7,104 bases of DNA from the NCBI GenBank assembly GCA_038319625.1, contig JBBQDK010000138.1:1-7104 (forward strand), in the 5' to 3' direction. Position 1 is the stretch's first letter. Every line of letters starts with the position of its first letter. The translations under genes were made by a program, and so were the position numbers. Below are positions 5,564-7,104 of this stretch, one piece after another. This stretch comes from JBBQDK01 sp038319625. Its GTDB lineage: Bacteria; Pseudomonadota; Gammaproteobacteria; JBBQDK01. The notes beneath the pieces were generated by a model, which was given only the letters and a program-made list of their open reading frames with translations, did no database searches and was not told the DNA's origin.

Positions 5564-6163
5564 ATGAGCAAGCAGGAACCCGGCAGGATTCGACGCTTCT
5601 GGCGATTCCTGCGCAGGCCGAGCGCGCACTTTTCGCTGCTCACCTTGCTTGTCGTCGGATTCTTCGGCGGCATCATCTTCTGGGGTGGTTTCAACACCGG
5701 CATGGAGGCAACCAACACGCTCGAGTTCTGCATCAGCTGTCACGAGATGCGCGACAACGTGTACAAGGAGTACAAGGAAACCATTCACTACAGTAATCGA
5801 ACCGGTGTCCGCGCGATTTGCTCGGATTGCCATGTGCCGCACGCCTGGACGCCAAAGATCATCCGCAAGATCCAGGCGAGCAAGGAGCTCTGGGGCAAGT
5901 TGACCGGCTTCATCGATACGCCCGAGAAATTCGAGGCGCACCGCATGGAACTGGCGACGCATGAGTGGGCGCGCATGAAGGCGGCCAAATCGCAGGAATG
6001 CCGCAATTGCCACTCCTTCGATGCCATGAGCGGAGACGTCCAGCGACAATCGGTCTACAAGAAGCACATGGCAGCACAGGCAGCCGGTCAGACCTGCATC
6101 GATTGTCACAAGGGCATCGCCCATCATCTGCCCAAGGAATACGTGGATCCGGACGAAGAGTAG
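5564..6163 (+). CDS. cymA: Membrane-anchored tetraheme cytochrome c, NapC/NirT family (CymA/MtoC-like)
   Basis: This 199-residue protein starts at ATG 5564 with AGGA (5553-5556) 7 bases upstream. A basic cytoplasmic tail (residues 1-20, many Arg) precedes a single transmembrane helix (about 23-43, LLTLLVVGFFGGIIFWGG). A periplasmic domain follows with four heme sites: CISCH 56-60, CSDCH 86-90, CRNCH 146-150 and CIDCH 178-182. CHEM after heme 1 and GIAHHLP after heme 4 are hallmarks of NapC/NirT/CymA proteins. These exchange electrons with the (mena)quinone pool at the inner-membrane surface. The length is close to that of CymA (about 187) and NapC (about 200). The C-terminus is short and acidic (YVDPDEE). 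It closes the operon and supplies its inner-membrane end: reverse flow into quinones if the system oxidises Fe(II), or quinol oxidation if it reduces external acceptors. No napA, nirS or torA genes are nearby, so a nitrate, nitrite or TMAO role is less likely. Confidence 0.9.
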   Translation: MSKQEPGRIRRFWRFLRRPSAHFSLLTLLVVGFFGGIIFWGGFNTGMEATNTLEFCISCHEMRDNVYKEYKETIHYSNRTGVRAICSDCHVPHAWTPKIIRKIQASKELWGKLTGFIDTPEKFEAHRMELATHEWARMKAAKSQECRNCHSFDAMSGDVQRQSVYKKHMAAQAAGQTCIDCHKGIAHHLPKEYVDPDEE

Positions 6164-6183
6164 TTGCGCCGCTGGGAACCCGG

Positions 6184-6266
6184 ACGGGGACACCCACAAT
6201 CTTGATCTCGACCGGCGCTTGGATTTGAAAAAGAGCCCTTGATGGTTCAGGCAGTTGGATTTCAGC
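6184..6266 (+). repeat. Repeat copy B, downstream of the cytochrome operon
   Basis: This is the second copy of the element at 908-990, in the same orientation. The first 31 bases differ at one position, and weaker similarity continues to TTTCAGC at about 6260-6266. It begins 21 bases after the cymA stop codon. The two copies bracket the whole operon as direct repeats about 5.28 kb apart. Confidence 0.7.
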
Positions 6267-6460
6267 CGAATACGTCGACGAATTCACGTCCGCGTCGGTG
6301 CAAATTGCGCACTGCGAGAATGCAAAACCGCTCGGCGGCAACACGGACATCGGCGAGCGCCGAATGCTGGAAAAAACACGGGTCAGGTTCGAATAGCACT
6401 CATTAAAGCGCAAAACGGACACACGGCACCTTTTTTCGTCATTTCTACGAAGGCAGAAGT
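6267..6460. other. Intergenic stretch without a gene
   Basis: No convincing reading frame is seen: the open frame around 6255-6551 is low-complexity in character and runs through the large inverted repeat. A T6 run at 6431-6436 follows no clear stem, so I do not call a terminator for the cytochrome operon. GGGTCAG motifs occur near 6379 and 6602, again suggesting repeat debris. Confidence 0.45.
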
Positions 6461-6556
6461 GCTTGTCAACAGCCGCATGGCTGGTGATCCAGTGACTTCG
6501 GCACTTTGCAGATCCCTCAAGCCGCTGGATGACCAGCCATGCGGCTGTTGATAAGC
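6461..6556. repeat. Large inverted repeat, 32-bp arms around a 32-base centre
   Basis: The left arm (6461-6492, starting GCTTGTCAACAGCCGC) and right arm (6525-6556, ending GCGGCTGTTGATAAGC) are reverse complements at 30 of 32 positions. The central 32 bases can pair weakly at their ends. It lies between convergent genes, 297 bases past the cymA stop and 144 bases past the stop of the minus-strand frame. As RNA it would be a very stable hairpin in either direction. No T-run follows on either strand, so it is not a standard intrinsic terminator. A small mobile or REP/MITE-like element, or a bidirectional transcript-end structure, fits better. Confidence 0.8.
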
Positions 6557-6700
6557 GCCTATCGCCTTCGCGAGGATGACGGGCTTAAGTAAGTCCCATT
6601 TGGGTCAGAGACATTGGTTTTGGTCGGCAATATATTGATGACTTCGGCCCCATTGATTTGTCGGTTCCTGGACCCCGACTTCGTGCAAGCGCCAGCGCGG

Positions 6701-7104
6701 CTAAGACAATTGGAAAAAATCCGCGGGCACGTTGGCATCGATCCACTTGGTGGCGAATACCTCGAGAGACACTCGCGGCGAAAACTTGATACCGGCGTCC
6801 CTCACGAACGCCGCGGCTGCCTTGATGAATGACTGCTTTGACTGATTGCGGGCGTGTCGGGCCGCTGCCTGTTTCTGCCGTAGAAATACGATATGTGGCG
6901 ATAGCGGGCCCGGCTTGGAAAACTTCTGGTATCGGCGCAACTCATCGGCAGCCAGCTCCGTGTCCAAGGCCGCCTGAAGCATCGCCTTGCGTGCTTTGAG
7001 CAGTTGGATAAGGTGAGCCGCGTCTGGCGTTGCCGTGCCGCTTCCATCGGATGCCAGAAGCATATGTGCCAGCGGGGGAGGCAGCGATGCGTGCGCAGTG
7101 CCGC
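6701..7104 (-). CDS. Hypothetical protein, open to the right edge (C-terminal part)
   Basis: On the reverse strand a frame is open from the window edge to a TAG at 6703-6701, giving at least 134 codons. I do not recognise the family. The visible part is rich in Ala, Lys, Arg and Gln and looks mostly helical (AHLIQLLKARKAMLQAALD; LRQKQAAARHARNQSKQ), then ends in a mixed segment with SLEVFATKWIDANVPADFF. There are no cysteines, signal peptide or membrane helix. An internal ATG at 7063-7061 would give 120 residues, but no ribosome site precedes it and the frame continues upstream without a stop. The true start is therefore probably beyond the window. It converges on the cytochrome operon, so it marks the operon's downstream limit. 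A spurious frame is possible. Confidence 0.5.
   Translation of the reverse strand, partial: GTAHASLPPPLAHMLLASDGSGTATPDAAHLIQLLKARKAMLQAALDTELAADELRRYQKFSKPGPLSPHIVFLRQKQAAARHARNQSKQSFIKAAAAFVRDAGIKFSPRVSLEVFATKWIDANVPADFFQLS

Noticed and set aside
5540..6199. 219-codon minus-strand open frame opposite cymA
   Set aside because: It is a shadow of the tetraheme gene, whose four CXXCH sites and membrane anchor are unambiguous.
6431..6436. T6 run as the terminator of the cytochrome operon
   Set aside because: No stable stem immediately precedes it on either strand.
6461..6556. Integron attC site
   Set aside because: The ends resemble ...CAAC/GTTG... but do not fit RYYYAAC and GTTRRRY, and the arms are too long and regular to show the usual L-box asymmetry. 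No integrase or cassette-like genes are seen.

Overview
The window looks like GC-rich proteobacterial DNA, probably beta- or gammaproteobacterial. That guess rests on family content and base composition only. It centres on a four-gene, same-strand operon for moving electrons between the cell exterior and the inner membrane. In transcription order the operon encodes a small periplasmic monoheme cytochrome c (MtoD-like, 1613-1975), a periplasmic decaheme cytochrome of the MtrA/MtoA/DmsE family (2065-3036), a large outer-membrane beta-barrel of the MtrB/MtoB/PioB family (3060-5447), and an inner-membrane tetraheme NapC/NirT-type quinol-linked cytochrome (CymA/MtoC-like, 5564-6163). The gene set matches the MtoABCD proteins proposed for Fe(II) oxidation in Sideroxydans. 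Sixteen c-type heme sites (1+10+0+4, plus none in the barrel) are expected to be... more exactly fifteen: 1 in MtoD, 10 in MtoA and 4 in CymA.

How the parts would work together: MtoA plugged into the MtoB barrel forms a heme wire through the outer membrane, MtoD shuttles electrons across the periplasm, and CymA exchanges them with the quinone pool. The direction of flow (Fe(II) oxidation or electron uptake, versus metal reduction) cannot be read from sequence. Three clues favour an oxidiser-type system: the monoheme shuttle, the absence of an N-terminal CXXC in the barrel, and the absence of an MtrC/OmcA-type surface cytochrome in the visible cluster. A perfect FNR/ANR-type box (1407-1420), correctly placed for a class II promoter, suggests low-oxygen control.

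Left part (1-1612): the 5' end of a minus-strand gene for an MprF-type lysyl-phosphatidylglycerol flippase/synthetase runs off the left edge. About 1.27 kb without a convincing gene follows. It holds repeat fragments with a GGACACCCAC core, a tandem GATCATGTACA pair, a five-copy CGGTATCG array, a 10-bp-arm palindrome and the FNR-type promoter.

Right part (6164-7104): a second copy of the roughly 80-bp repeat found upstream of the operon, a large 32-bp-arm inverted repeat (6461-6556), and an unrecognised minus-strand reading frame that is open to the right edge. Related repeats on both sides of the cytochrome genes suggest that the operon sits in a rearrangement-prone or acquired segment.
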